Shown here piece after piece: positions 39,183 through 52,800 of a stretch of 64,000 bases of DNA (its first letter is position 1; each line of letters starts with the position of its first letter). Below the pieces are notes generated by a model. That model was not told the origin of the DNA and did no database searches. It was given only the letters and a program-made list of their open reading frames with translations. The DNA is taken from contig CAMPDV010000004.1 in NCBI GenBank assembly GCA_946699065.1, positions 434,001 through 498,000 of the forward strand, read 5' to 3'. The position numbers and the translations under genes were made by a program. This stretch comes from Loxodes magnus (taxonomy: Eukaryota; Ciliophora; Karyorelictea; Loxodida; Loxodidae).

Positions 39183-39195
39183 TTTAATCGAAATA
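39183..39195. promoter_or_regulatory. 13-bp divergent start-to-start spacer
   Basis: Only 13 bp separate the start codons of CDC14 (-) and the CEP104-like gene (+). Core promoter elements or transcript leaders of each gene must overlap the other's coding region, or the 5' UTRs are nearly absent. Confidence 0.6.
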
Positions 39196-40668
39196 ATGGA
39201 CAAAATTAACAATTATTTAAGCTAAAATTTAGGAGCTAAAATAATAGAATGCTCTACTTTTGAAGAGGGATTTACTCCCTTAAGTGTTATTTAAGACAAT
39301 TAGAATGTAAGTTCCTTTTAATTGCATATGCTATAGGAGTGGAAAAGCCATAGTACTGTTTTTCCACATTATATTACAGTTCAATTGTCAAAAACAAAAC
39401 CTAGGTTTTTAAAATACTTCGGTTGGTACTGTAAGAATATAAGTCTCTAGAATCCTTAAAATATAGAACTATATACTTCAACAAATGGATGAAGATATGG
39501 ATTTTGGGGTAGCTTCAAGGCAAGTAACTAAAGATCAGGATATTAAGTATTTAAAATAGATCCACTAGGTTGAAACTATAACTTCATAAAGTTTGTAATA
39601 ACCTAAACATTTGAATCATTCATAAATAATAGCAGCTTAGAGCAAGAATACGTTACTAATGTTGGCTAAATATTGCTACTAGAATCAGTTCCTTAAAAAT
39701 TACTTGATGATATGAAAGATTTATCATTTTAAGGATTACTTGACTTTTCCGATAATCAAGAACTTAAAAAGAGTTAGTAATCGAGATAAGAAATTGAGGA
39801 ATAAGATTAAGATATTAGAACTCCTTAGAGTATACTGATTTAAAATGAAGATATTGACTAGGAAGTTTAATATTTTTCTTTAAATCAAGTTTCTGGATAA
39901 TCAAGCATACATAAAAATAGTGAGTAAGTCCAAAAAACGCCTCCTTAGATAAATGTTACTGAAAAAGAACAGTAGAATATGATCACTCAAAATTGGAACC
40001 AAGAGATAAACGAAATGTAAAGAGCAATTAAAATGCTTTAGGAATAAATAGCTACTTTGAATGTCGCCTTTCATGATCAGACTCCTAAATTCCATTAAAA
40101 AGAATTTAAGCAAGAAGTATTATTTGAGCAAGCTGTGGATGATTCTAAGTAAGAGTTAGTCACACTTAATCCTTTGAATCAAAACTTTTTCAATTAATCC
40201 TAGGAAAAAAACTCAGATTGGTATGGAACTTTCTCAAAGAATAATTAGGAGGTATTTGGTAAGAAGATAAAAGAAGATTTATCAGATTATCTAAAAGACT
40301 TCGTATAAACTAAGATGAAATTTATAGTTAAAGAGTTAGAAGATTACATGTTATAATAAGTTAAAGTTTAAAAATAGCAGATTAATGAATACATTTTAAA
40401 TGCAGCCAACGATAAATTTATATAGTTTGAAGAATAACTACAAAAAATAGGAACTTTATATTCGAAAAGCAATTAAAATTAAAGTATTCAAAATTAAAGG
40501 GATTAGCAAACATTATAAAATCAGAAAACTTCTACTGAAAGTAAATAAGAAAAGACTAATGTGGACCCTAAGAAAACTAAATTACTTGCAAGGCGATTTT
40601 AAGATATATTACAATAGAAAAGTTGGACTGAAGAAAGTGAAGATTTATTCACAGAATCATCTTTTTGA
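39196..40668 (+). CDS. CEP104-like centriole/ciliary-tip protein (N-terminal jelly-roll domain)
   Basis: 490 residues from ATG 39196 to TGA 40666-40668. The N-terminal ~175 residues have the layout of the galactose-binding-like jelly-roll at the start of CEP104/FAP256: ECSTFEEGFTPLSVI, a W-x-S then FPHYITVQL strand, NIELYTSTNG and a closing YNFIKFVITQTF. The rest is Gln/Glu/Lys-rich and probably coiled-coil (EINEMQRAIKMLQEQIATL), ending in a short acidic tail. CEP104 binds microtubule plus ends at ciliary tips, which would suit a densely ciliated cell. The TOG and zinc-finger parts of animal CEP104 are not seen, so this may be a shorter relative or another jelly-roll coiled-coil protein. It is head-to-head with CDC14. 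Confidence 0.6.
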
Positions 40669-40848
40669 ATCGCTATTTATTTGATTTATTTACATTTAAA
40701 TATTAATATAGACTAGATAAATTATATACAAGGAATCTAAAATATAATTATTAATTAATACTTTAGCATTTATTGGTTAAGTTAAAATTTTAAAGGAGGA
40801 TAAAAATTAAAATTTACGACAAAAGAATAAAAATTAATTTCAGGGATT

Positions 40849-43800
40849 TCAAATGTTAAACGATATTAGTATAAATTCTATAATCTACATAATCTTACTG
40901 CAAACTAGCATTTTTTAAATATTAAAGGTAATACAGTTCATAAAATATTATCGGTTAAAGAAATAAATTAGTAAATTACATAAAAATTAAAGTTAAATAT
41001 CAGGCAACTTATTTCCTATAAAAGTGAACGAGCGATTAACGATATTTAAATTATTAGAACTTTCTATTTATCTCAGGGTTGCTCTTTTGAATAAAGGAAC
41101 TTATTGGTACAAAACTTTATTATTTTGTTTTAAAGCTCCATTTTTTAGGCAGAAGTTTCCTATCTTAAAGAAATTAGACATTGATTGCAATAATAATTAC
41201 TCCTATTTCAGTTTATGCTCTTCCATTTTCTAATTAAACTTTACTCTTGCTTAAGAAGAAACTTCTTTCAGATTATCGAATTTCTATAAAATAACTTGCA
41301 TACTTCCATAATCTCCAAACTATTAATCTTCTTTATCTTTAAGATTTTAACTTGTCTTTATCATATTTTGAAATATTTAGTTTGAAGCTTGCTTTTGCTT
41401 ATTAACCAGTTTAAATTGATTTTTAAATCACTTATGTAGAATTTTATTATCTTGGAACATTGACTATCTTATAGATGAATTTAAAGCTTTAAAAACCCAC
41501 TTATTTTTTTCTCCTATATCTTAATTCTTTTTAGTAGGCTCTTAAATGAACTTTTTAAAATCTTTATAATGAAAGTTATTCAATTTACTTAAAAGCTAAT
41601 TGCTTTATAAGAGACTTTTCTCACTTTTGCTATTTTTTAATTTTTTTAATTTGCCACCCTTTTGCTAACTTTCGTTTTTACAAACTTTCTCTACTTTAGG
41701 TAGAAGTGAAATGGGAACAGTTGATTGAAAACTTCTATTAAGCGTTTATGATTGAATGGAAAAGGAACAATTATTCTAACTTTCTTTTGAGGTATCTTTA
41801 TTTTAAATAACTGATAGCAATGATTTTTATATATTTTTGACAAGCTCAGGAAACAGCTTTTATTTCTTTTTTACTTCGGTAATCATTTTGCTTTACTTCT
41901 TTTTAGTTTTAATAAAGATTTTATGGTTTTCTTAATCTTTGTATACTTTAAAGCATATAGCACAAACGGGAACTAACTCTCACAATCTGATTAAATTTTA
42001 TTTCTTATCAATGACTTTTTATTCAAAAAGTTGAATCAATGTTTAGTTCTCTATTTAATTAAAAAATCTATCTAAGTTTTAAGCTCTCGATTAATTGGGC
42101 TTATACATTAAAGAAAACTATCGAATTGTTTCTTAGTCCATTAGCTTTAGTTTAGCATAAAAGCAGTTTGTATTTTTTCTATCCTCTACTATCACTTTTC
42201 TCATTATTTTATATTAAAATCCATTTTCAAAAGGTGGTTCATTAGAAAGTTAACCATTTGCTACTTTGCTAAACATTTTATGTATATTGTTTTTTCATTT
42301 TTCTGTGTAGTTGAGAAGATCAATTACTGACTACTTAATTATTGTATCACTCATCATTAGAATTTAAGTCTTATAGTCTGTGGGTTCTTCAATGTCTTCT
42401 AAGATTTTGCAATAATCTCCACAACATATAACTTCTCTTTTTTTCTCTCCTCCTGCACCTCCCTCCACACTTGCATTTAAATTTATTTTATGATGCTTCA
42501 TTAGACTTTGATTGTCCTTTTTACGAGATTCTAGATGTTCACTTAAGTCAACTTTCTTGACACCAATTAAAAATCAATAATTATCATAGTCTTATATGAA
42601 GTCACATACTATCTTTCTTATTCTTTTGCTTTTTAGTATTTTAGTTTCGATTTAATTTATCAAATACTTTACAATCTTTATTAAGTCTTTGTACTGTTCT
42701 TGATTCCTTCCTTCAAATATATTAGATGTCTTTGAATCAGTTTTTGCAAGATACTATTTTCGGAATTCGTGTCTCAGAAACTAGCAATACTAACTGAAAT
42801 TTCAATTATTATTACTTTAATCTAAAAAAGAAAGATCTGAAAAATTAAGATCTACCATGGAATGATTGGCTTAGAATTTCCTCAAAGCTTCTGAAACAAT
42901 AGTATGCTCATTATTTTGATTGCAGCTTGCAGAGGGAATTTTAATATCTTATTATTCAGGTAATTGTATATAACTGCTATCTTTCTATCTTGAATTAGTA
43001 ATCTATAACTCTAAAGCCTTTTCCTTTTGTAATTTTTCTGAAATAGAATTTTGAGTTTAATTTAATTATAGTTTGGATGAATTAAGTGAATTAGGTGAGT
43101 TTAAATCAGATAGAGGGATACTCATAGGTTTGAAATTGATTTTGGTTAATAAATTCTAACTAGTGTTAATTTCTTACTTCCCATCTATTCTTGCTTTGCT
43201 ATAAATCAAATATAACTGAAATTTTTCCTCTTTATACACTACTCTCACTTTATTGCTTTTAATTCCTTTAGGATATATAAACTTTTAAAGAACTAGATGG
43301 TTTATCACTGGAAATTGATTTAAGGATACTAGGAATACTTCAAGTGCATCTTGATTATTTTCAAAAATTTCAGAACTTTAAATTATTTAAACTCCAACTT
43401 CAAACTTAGATTTGCTATCACCAGTTTCTACTAAATTTTCTCCTTTAATAATGGCCTAAGGATGCTTTCAAAATGTGGAATGAAAGTCAGGAGGCTTTTA
43501 ATTAATTATCTTTTCTCTGTATATTTTTTGAATATTTTCTAGATCTAAATTTCCTTAAAATTCCAATCCATTTTCCGTATTTAGCATTAAAAAGGGAGAG
43601 GAAAAGCCATATCCAATAATTAATGAATCTGGAACTTTCAAATTTAATCCTGATCCTGATTTCTTCAATTTAGAGTAAAGTTTATAAAGTGTAAACAGGA
43701 AAAAGTTATTAAATCTGATTTCTGGATAAACTTAGCGATAATAGAACTACATATTTCTAGGATCTAGATAAAGGATCCTTTTCTAATTATTTATCAATTT

Positions 43801-44310
43801 AAGTATCTTTTCGAAATCTTTCTGCTATAACACTTCTTTATTCTCTTCCTCTTTTGTAAGCTACTAGCATTAGTAGATTTTTTTAACTCGCTAGAGTATT
43901 TTATCATATATTTCTAGCTTCTAATTATTGTATATAATCTTTTGCTTTAGTAGTTTATTCTGGTAAAACTTTATGATAGATTGTACTCTTAAGTCAAACT
44001 TAAGTCAATTTCTTCCATTCTAGTTTACAAATTTTGGAAATTTATCAAAAATCTTACCGGCTTCATAGAGTTCTTTGTATATGTTATATTTACTATCATA
44101 TAAGCTCTATGCTATCTGCTAAATTCTATTTTCAAAATTTTCCATTTCATACTCATCTGCTTCATTTATCGTATCACATTTTGGTTAACTTTAAATATTT
44201 TAATCAAATATAGCGTTTTCGCTCTAATATTTAGCTTTAGAGGCATTGTTAAATCAAAAGGTTTTATTGTCTCTCTAATTAACTGATAGCTCTAATTTTT
44301 GATTTTCCAT
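40849..44310 (-). CDS. Large conserved-looking protein of unknown function with a Cys-rich module
   Basis: 1153 residues from ATG 44310 to TGA 40851-40849 in one uninterrupted frame. I cannot assign a family. The N-terminal ~330 residues are helical then globular (RILYLDPRNMQFYYR, LIIGYGFSSPFLMLNTENG). A long polar linker follows. A compact module (~550-800) contains RKIVCDFIQDYDNYWFLIGVK, VICCGDYCKIL and LWELVPVCAICFKVYK: paired Cys with conserved aromatics, like a zinc-bound fold seen in uncharacterised ciliate proteins (my recollection of the pattern, not a search). The C-terminal third is Lys/Ser-rich, and the last ~50 residues resemble intergenic composition, so the true end could be earlier. 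It converges on the CEP104-like gene 180 bp away. Confidence 0.68.
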
Positions 44311-44530
44311 TATAATAAATATAGTAAAGTACTTAAGCTTTTAGTTTAACTTTTCATAACGTTATTAGATATTAACGTAATCTTAACTCAATACCATAAG
44401 AAAACAATATATCATTATTGTTAGGGTAATAAGAAAATCAATTGCTAAAGAATCACTTTAGCTATTAATTAGCCTGACATTATTTAATTAATTATCTCAA
44501 ACATTTAAATTAAAAAGTATCATTCTGAAT

Positions 44531-45040
44531 TCATTTTTTACTTTCGTTTACTTCTTCCTCTTCGATAGTTCCCATTTCAACTTCTTCTTTCACAGCTTCT
44601 TCCTCTTGCTTATCTGAAGATTTTTCTTCTTTTATTCCTCCCTTATAGAAGTCAAATTCTTAGTCAAGAAGGAAGTCTTTAGGAAGTTCAGTCTAATCCT
44701 TCATTCGTTATTGAATTTCGTGATTTCTAGGGAAAGCATAAACGATCTTTCTTACATAAAACCTTTTTTATTTGCTCATAGGTCTGCAATGTCTTATAAT
44801 AACTTTATCACCTGTAATGCAGAAATTTTCTTCGTCATGAACTCTAATTTTGCTCCTTTTTCTTAAATTTATTTTATATTTCTCATGGTACCATTGACTA
44901 TCCACCATCACTGTTACAGTCTTTGGATTTTTCCCTGCCACTACAACAGTACCAAATAGATCTTTGGAACTAGGAGCTAGCTATGACAAGCTAAAAGCAT
45001 CAGGCATCAATAATTTCCAAAATTACCTAGCTGCCTACAT
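44531..45040 (-). CDS. MRPS17: Mitochondrial ribosomal protein uS17m
   Basis: 169 residues. An S17 OB-fold core is clear: LFGTVVVAGKNPKTVTVMVD, then WYHEKYKINLRKRSKIRVHDE and DKVIIRHCRPMSKQKRFYVRKIV, which are hallmarks of the small-subunit 16S/12S-binding protein uS17. The N-terminal MQAARQFWKLLMPDAFSL is compatible with a mitochondrial presequence. An acidic Glu-rich tail of ~50 residues, absent from bacterial S17, ends at TGA 44533-44531. The bacterial-type core plus presequence point to the mitoribosome, not cytosolic uS17. Start ATG 45040, no intron. The next minus-strand gene begins 220 bp downstream. Confidence 0.88.
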
Positions 45041-45821
45041 TAAAAATTTTGACAAAAGAGAAATTATTTATTTAAATCAAAAAATGGAGGAGTTATCCTC
45101 TTTCCTCTCTATGACTCATTCATCTATTAAATAATAATCTAAATGCTAGTTGATATAAGCTAAAGCTTTCTCATATTTTCTTTCTTATTGCTTTTGCTTA
45201 AAATATATCAAATTATAAGAAATTAGCCTTTATATGCCTATATCTTTATAAACTAGCTACAAGTATTAGTATCATGCCTTATCAAATGCAGTTATAAGAA
45301 ACAATTTTATATAGAAGCATTGTTTCTAGATCTTAGAATGATATATTTAAAGAGAAATAGATAGTAAACATATAATAGTTATTTAGTCTATAAGGATATA
45401 TAGCATCAATACATACTAATTAACTTATATTACTATTTTAAGATATTCATAGATAATTAGATATTTTGAAATAGAATTTTTAATAGTCCATAATGTTTAT
45501 ATTAAGTATAGGTATAAATTATTTTTAATGAGTATATCAATATACTATTTTATACCAACTATAATAGTCTAATTTTATTTATGATAAATTAGTAGATTAT
45601 ATGGAAATAATAAATTTGATAATTAATAAATTTAAATTCCTAATAGCAATCTAAACAATTGATTTTAGTAATTTAGCTTACTCATAAATATATGGTAATT
45701 TATTTATAGATATTCTGGAAGTAGTTTATATAGATAAATTTATGTAAATATGACTAACGTAATAAATAATGATAACTAAATTATGAATAAACTACTTATC
45801 TTTATCAACATTATGGAGAAA
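45041..45821. other. AT-rich spacer
   Basis: About 780 bp of extremely AT-rich DNA upstream of uS17m and downstream of the cNMP-binding gene. No feature recognised. Confidence 0.55.
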
Positions 45822-47708
45822 TCATTTGCCTTCACTTTTTATATTTCTTATTAATCCATGTATATTAACATTAGTTTCTATAAGCTTCTAATTTACTACC
45901 TTGTTTGAATTATCTTCTATTTCTTTATTTTTTCTTATTTGGAAATTCTTTAATCAGTCGTTCAATCTATCATCGATTATAGGACTTTCTCTAAAGGATT
46001 ATCTTTTACGATTGGACATTTTAATAGCCTCTTTGAACTTTTTTTCCATTAGCTTTTTATTATTCTTCTTTTTCAAAAACTAATTTCTTATAATTTCCTT
46101 AGAAGTATCTCTTATTCTAGCTGAAAATATTAGGCTTTGGATATCTTCATTGTTGAAATATTAAAAGAACTTATCTGAATTAAGAACTAATAATTAGCAG
46201 TCTGTTATTGCTAAAGCAAAATGAGTTCTTTTTCTTCTCTCAATTAAATCAAGTTCTCCAAAAAATTCGCCTTCCTTTATCATATCATAAGTAAGCAACA
46301 TCTGACTTAATATATGATTAACCTTCCAATTTTAGGCGCTTACTGGATAAATAGTATTGACATCAAAAGTTATCATTTTTTATAGTTTTATTTGCCCACT
46401 TTTAATAATATAAAACATAGTACTCTCATCTCCCTCTGAAAATATTATGGTACCTTCTACTATGTTTTATATTATTAGATACTTAGTTATTTATATTAGT
46501 TTCTAGGACTAAAATTCACTGAAAAAGGGACATTTCTAAAGAAATTACGCATTCTGCATTTTTTCGTTGTTATTCATACTCATCAGAATTTTTTGATAAT
46601 CAGCGGCTCATAACTATAGAAGTTCACAGTTAGTATGTGATATTATTGTTGCATTCCTAGGATCATTTGTTTCAAGTGCTTTTTCTCCAAATGCAAAACC
46701 AGGCTGAATAATGAAGACTGGCTTATTTAAGTCATCTAAATAAACTCCTAGATTTCCATTAACAGTGATATACATGCAATCTCCAATATCTCCCTTTTTA
46801 ATTACTATATCTCCTTTTTTAAATTTCTTAGTAGTGAATTTGTCCATCACCTCTTTTTAAACCCACTTTGGAAGTTTAGCTATAAAAGGAACTTTTTCTT
46901 GAGCTCATTTTAGTAGACTAATTTTTTCAAAAGGAAGTCTATCTTAAGTAGGTTTTTAACAAATAAGGAAAACATCAATATTAAGTCCTTTCTTTATATT
47001 TTCATAATGACTTCAAAAATCTTCTCGCTTTAAAACCCAATTTGGCCAATATTCTAATTACTCCTCTTTTTCTTTAACTTTTGATTCTTTTACCATTTTA
47101 ATTTTTCCTATTCACACACTTTTTTATTTCATCAGTTAACCCTAATCTGGCTAAACTATTGATTTATTTTTTTTCCTTTCTGTTAAAGACTCAGTTTTCT
47201 ATTGTCTAGCCTATTCTTCTCCAAATTTATTACATTATTTTGACTTTTTAATCTATTTATAGAGATTTGATTACTTCTCATTCTACTGATTCCTTTATTA
47301 CCATCAAGAGGACTTTTTTTCACGCTTTAGTTATTTATACTTTCTTATAATTTGCTAAACTCTTGGCGAAATTTATTTTTGAGGCTAAGTTTTGATAAAC
47401 GATTATGGAAATTAATCTGGTGATTTGTTCTATGAGATTAAATTTTAAGCAGGAGAAGCTGATCTAAAACTAAGTGAGCAATCATTATTAAGTAGGTTGG
47501 ATTAAGACTTTAATTAATGTTCTTCAGTTTTAAAATAGAAAGTGTTATTATCTTCAAGTCATCCTAGCTTTTTGATAGATTAAGGAGTTTTTTTCCATCA
47601 ATCCATTTAATTCAAATGCTACTTTTTCCGCATTTGATTCCTTTTAATGATCTATTCAATTCCTTCTTCTAAATTCTAGATTTTAGGCAAGTTAATATTT
47701 AAAGACAT
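45822..47708 (-). CDS. Tandem cyclic-nucleotide-binding-domain protein (PKA-R/PKG-regulatory-like)
   Basis: 628 residues. The N-terminal ~250 are Lys/Gln/Ser-rich and unstructured. CNB-A (~280-395) reads KKGDIVIKKGDIGDCMYITVNGNLGVYL and has an intact phosphate-binding cassette, FGEKALETNDPRNATI, with Glu and Arg in place. CNB-B (~400-555) starts QKCPFFSEF and contains EGTIIFSEGDESTMFYIIKSG and a cassette variant, FGELDLIERRKRTHFA (KR for PR), with a longer insert before it. The tail (~560-628) is basic. No kinase domain follows, so it is either a PKA regulatory-subunit relative (no clear inhibitory RRxS/A site was seen) or a stand-alone cNMP sensor. The phosphodiesterase at 1-1871 acts on the same second messengers. 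Start ATG 47708, TGA 45824-45822, no intron. Confidence 0.85.
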
Positions 47709-49823
47709 AATCTTATTTGTTAATAGACTGCTTTTAAATAGCGGATAAATTCTTACGTTAATATTAAACTATAAAAGGTAAGAGAAGCCAGCTAGTTTAA
47801 ATACATATCTTAAAACCAATACTTTAATGCTATCATGGTAGATTCAAATATTCCTTGCTACTTTTAATATTTCTTTATAGATTATGTTCTTGTAAGCTGA
47901 ATATTAGAGTATTTAGAAGATATTTAAAAAGTAAGATTTGGTAACTAACTAAAAAATACTGCTTTAAATGCTATATATTAGTTTCTCATATATATTAGCT
48001 ATTTGCTTTGGCTAAATTATAATCATTTGGAATAATAACTTAGCTTTGCCTTTTTCTTATTAGTTCAGATATTTTCTTGGTTTCATGCATAGAGATAGTT
48101 ATTTTATATATAATAGAAGAGCTATAAATCTAGGATTATTTGTCTCTTTTCATTTATAAATGTCTATTTCATCTTAATTAGAAGCATTCCATAATATATA
48201 ATTAGAGCTATTCAATGAAATCCTAAGATATTAGCTTTAAAGGTTTTAATGATTAAATACTTATAATTAGCAACTTATTTTTATTGATTCATAGAGGCTT
48301 TATACTCAGAATGAGAATTCTAGGTAATAAAAAAATAGATAATTCTGCTTCTAGTAGAAGTGAAAGATTAAGAATTTTAAAGTTTGATAATTATAGCACT
48401 CTATAGATTATTCAAATATGGTTTAAATTTAAGAAGCTTAGATAGAACTGATTTACTAAATTGCATTGGTAATTCTATTATCTCTCAAAGATAAACTAAA
48501 CAATTTATCTTTTTTACTCTTAATCTTACGAAAGCATTCCTAAGGAAACCTAGGTTTATTTTACCTTTCAATTTTATTAGCAATTTATTTATCTTTAGCA
48601 GGCTAATAAAAGGATAACCTTTTAGTAAATAAGAATCTTTTATTAAAGTACCTTAACTGTAAAGAAGCCTTACATTTAACTAGATATAGTAGTTAGTATC
48701 TTGCAATTTTAATTATTTTCTATTTATATAGATTCAGATTCTTTCTATAGCATTATTTCAAGAAAGAGCATAAAATATATATTACTTTCTCTGTAACTTA
48801 TATAACTTTCTTATAATATCAGATGATAAACTAAAATAAGGCTATTTCTATTATGAGAAAATATAAATTTGATATAGAAAATTCTAATTCATACCATTTA
48901 CTCTTTTTATACTTCTAAACAGTTTACAAATGTTCAAGATATTATAAGTCTTATTAAGCAAACATATAGCTAATTCATAAGCAATTATGCTTATATTATA
49001 TTTGAATACTTAAGCAAGTTTAGCTTTGTTAATTTAAGTATGATTATTCTTTGATTATCTAATTGAATATAAGAGTATTTTTAATAATAAGGGATTTACA
49101 TTAGAATATCATATTTTTATATAGTAGCATGTAAACTAGTCCAAACTTAGTGTTTAGCATTACTTTCAATTTCAAAGTTTTATTTATAATTATCTTATAA
49201 TCTTTTTCCTATTTGTACTAACTAAGCAAGCTATGAATTTATCTAAGTTGATTGCAATTTTTTAGATTTACTAAAAATATAGAGATAAATAAGAGTTTGC
49301 TATTACCATAAGACTTTAAATAAAAGCTTATAGATAAGATGCAAAAGATTTAAGCTTAATTTATAATTACATAAATAAATGCCTTAACACTAAATTATTT
49401 TAAATCAGGCTTATTTAACTAGTATTTTTCATAGCTTTCATATAAATGAGAAGTAAAAGTATTAAATTTCTAATAATCCAATTATTAATTTAGTAGCTTA
49501 CTTTCTTAATACCTTTTAGAATCAAGTTAATAAGGTAAGTGTATTAATTTATAAATAGAAAGACTGCTAGTAATAGAACTATTATCTAGAATTATAATGC
49601 TAGTATCAATTATTATTATAAACAATTCTATATATGAACAGAAAGTGTATCAGAAATAATCATATTGATACTTATAAATTTCTTTCTCTTATTACTTAAT
49701 TGCAAATGTAGAGTATTTTTAGTTCAGCTAACTTAAGATTTAGGATTTAATTGAATATTATTAAAAGATAGAATCTTGAAATAATCAAGTTGTATTAAGT
49801 TATATTATGTTTGTAACATAGGA
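47709..49823. other. AT-rich gene-free block
   Basis: About 2.1 kb upstream of the cNMP-binding gene and after the receptor stop. I see no motif, RNA gene or notable repeat. Confidence 0.6.
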
Positions 49824-52800
49824 TCAAATTTTATCCTTTTTACCAGACTTCTCAAAAAAGTTTTTTTCGCTTCCCTTGGCGTTAGTAATTACGTTAATAG
49901 GAGAATCTTCGTTTATATCTTAAACATCTAGCATCTCCTAATGTTAAATGAATTATTGCAAATTATCTTGTTAATCAGCATTTATATTATTTTTTGATTA
50001 CTTAAAAAGATTAAGTAGCTTATTGTTAAGAACAAGTTCTTGAGAGCTTCTTGTTTATTATATCTCCTTTTACATAAAAATGTTTTATAATGAAGTGTTT
50101 TATCGCATTTCAATAAGATTATTATTTTCTTAGCTAGGCTCAGGTTGCAGTTTCTTTTTATCTTTTCTAACACTTAAAAACATGGATTTATTAGCAATAT
50201 TAAGGAGAGTCTTTTACTACTTTTGAGAAAGCTAGGTTTTAAAATCTAGAGATTTCCGAATGTTACTAAATAATTAATTTCTAGCAATTTAAACTCTTTT
50301 ATTTTATGCTTGTATATGATCTTATAATATGTCTGTACTTTCTCTTAATCTAAAAGCAAACCTGAAGAGCTTTATTAAATCTGGCTTTACCTGCTTTAGT
50401 AAGGTAGGATACTTTAGCATAATAATGGTACCTATCAATAGAATAATCCCTACACCTACTATAAATATAGCCTAAAAGACATATAAAGAGTCTTCACTAC
50501 TATTATTTGAAATAGCTACTAGAGTTGCAATATATGAGGTAAGTATAAAAATTTAAAATTAGCTTCAATTTACTTTTGCATAGATAATAGGCTTTTTAAA
50601 TAGTACTAATAGAGCAAAAGCAAAAAATAAAATAGAGTAGACGATAGCAAATAGCCTTGGATAAAACTTCTTGATCATTTGGCTTAAAACACTTGCTGTT
50701 ATTTGAAGGGAACTCTTTATTACGATAAATCAAGATTATTATTTTATATGCAGAACATCTCCTTAAAGATCTTATCAGTGTGGCCTTACTAGAATTACTA
50801 GAGGGATATAGATAATTAGCAGTATACTGGTTATTACAATTGACTAAATATGAAAATATGATAAACACTGCTGCTTGCAATCTATATCCATAAAACTTTC
50901 TTATAGCTAGATTTCAAAATCAAGATTATTATCTCTTCCATAGTTGCATTAAAATACTTATATTGTTATGTATACTATAGGCATTAGTGTAACTTCTTAA
51001 ACTATTGACGAAAATTTAAAGGATAGTTTTCCAATTTTTCTTAAAATTCATCTTTTTTTACATTTTATTTCGAATTAGAACAGAAATGCTAGCATGAATA
51101 TAATGGATAATAGAGCACACGAAGAACATATGTAGTAAAAAACTCAGAAAGTGGGTTTATTTATTTTTTCTTTAATAGGTTCTAAAGTAGCAAACGAAAC
51201 TAACTTATCTGGTAATGAAAGAACTAGGTAATCTCAGGTTGGGCCTATTTAAATTGATTGTATCAATTAAACAAATAAAGTAAAGATAAAAATTTGATCT
51301 TCATTACTCATTCACTCTACTTTACCTAGTTAATTATATTTACTAGCTTTTCAGATTCTTAATCCATACATTGATGTTAAAAAGGTTAATAAAAGAATAC
51401 CCATGTATGATAAATAAACTACTAAACGTCCATAGTTAAAATACTTGACTTATCTTTTTGAAATATTACACTCGGAATCAAATATTTCAAATGAATCACT
51501 AGGAGTTGTCGTTCGGTTATCGTTTCAGAAAGGCTATTGTTCTAAAAAAATTCATACTATTGAACATAAAGGGCAGTACTTTAGATAGGGCTCTAAATGT
51601 AAATTTTAATCAGCATCATAAATGTTATTGACGAAATAAAAACTCAAATGCTCTCTGAAATTTAAGTTTTGTTAGAATTTAATAGTACCACTACAGCCTG
51701 TAAACTTTACATTTCTCATATAATATGCTAAAATTTCTGGATTTTAGTAATCTTAGCCTTAGTTTATACTACTTTAAATTGCATGTGCTATTATCAGTGG
51801 ATCTTCAATATAATAGCAAGGTGAAATAGGAATATCAAGGCATTTTTATTAAACTTATTTAAGTTTTTAACCTTCTTCTCCAACATATTCAATAGGATTA
51901 ATAGACATAGAGCCATGAATAATTTATTTAATAAGTTTCATTATTGATAGATCTTCTGATATATGCTCATAAATGTTAGCAGTCTGCATTAATATGAAAT
52001 TAGTATCTCCTTTCTTCCACCCTAGCTTCGTTAGCAACTAAGCAGTTTTCCTAAGCATATTTATAGCAGGAAAAGCTAAGATAATTTTTATTTCTTTTTC
52101 CATAATTTGATATCCAAGGTCATCATAAATAGTTTGATTAATAGACTGTGAGTTTCAAATGAAAGTAGTATCATTAGAGTTTAATATCACTTTGTCATTT
52201 TCATAAGCTCATTACTTTATTTCATTATGGATCTTATAAGTTGCAGGCTCGACTTATTCAGCAATCAAACCAAATTTATTCCATTTATTGATCTCTAAAA
52301 ATTTGATATACATTTACCCAAAAAGCTTTCATGAGATATAGTTGTTAAACACATTAGGATGCTAATTGGTATTTTATAGAGCATCTTCTCTACTAAAAAA
52401 TGTATAAGGGATGTTAATATTCATCTTCCTCATTAAATAGTAAGTTGGTAATCAGCTAATTATTACGATACTTCCTTTATGTGCCACTCCTAGTTTTAAA
52501 TAATTTTCCTTTATCACTTGCAAAGTGAAATTAAGATTCGAAGACAAACCACCATAAGATATGGGATTAGCTTTCAAAATCTTATTTTAAAGCAAAATTT
52601 ATTATTTATTTATCTAATTAACGACACATGGGATATGTTAAGGAGGATAAGTAACAGGTAATCAGGAGATTGTCTGGCTTTAATCTTTATCATTTGTAGA
52701 ATATGATATTTCTATAGTTAGCATGTCTGAAGGAGCAATTATGCTAGGTCCAGGTCAGATGATTTAATTTTTCCATATAACATTCTTATTAATGATCTCA

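Noticed and set aside
39307-39336. 30-nt GTAAG...TAG segment as an intron in the CEP104-like gene
   Set aside because: It is in frame (30 nt), longer than every anchored intron here, and the protein is sensible with it included; it cannot be excluded without RNA.
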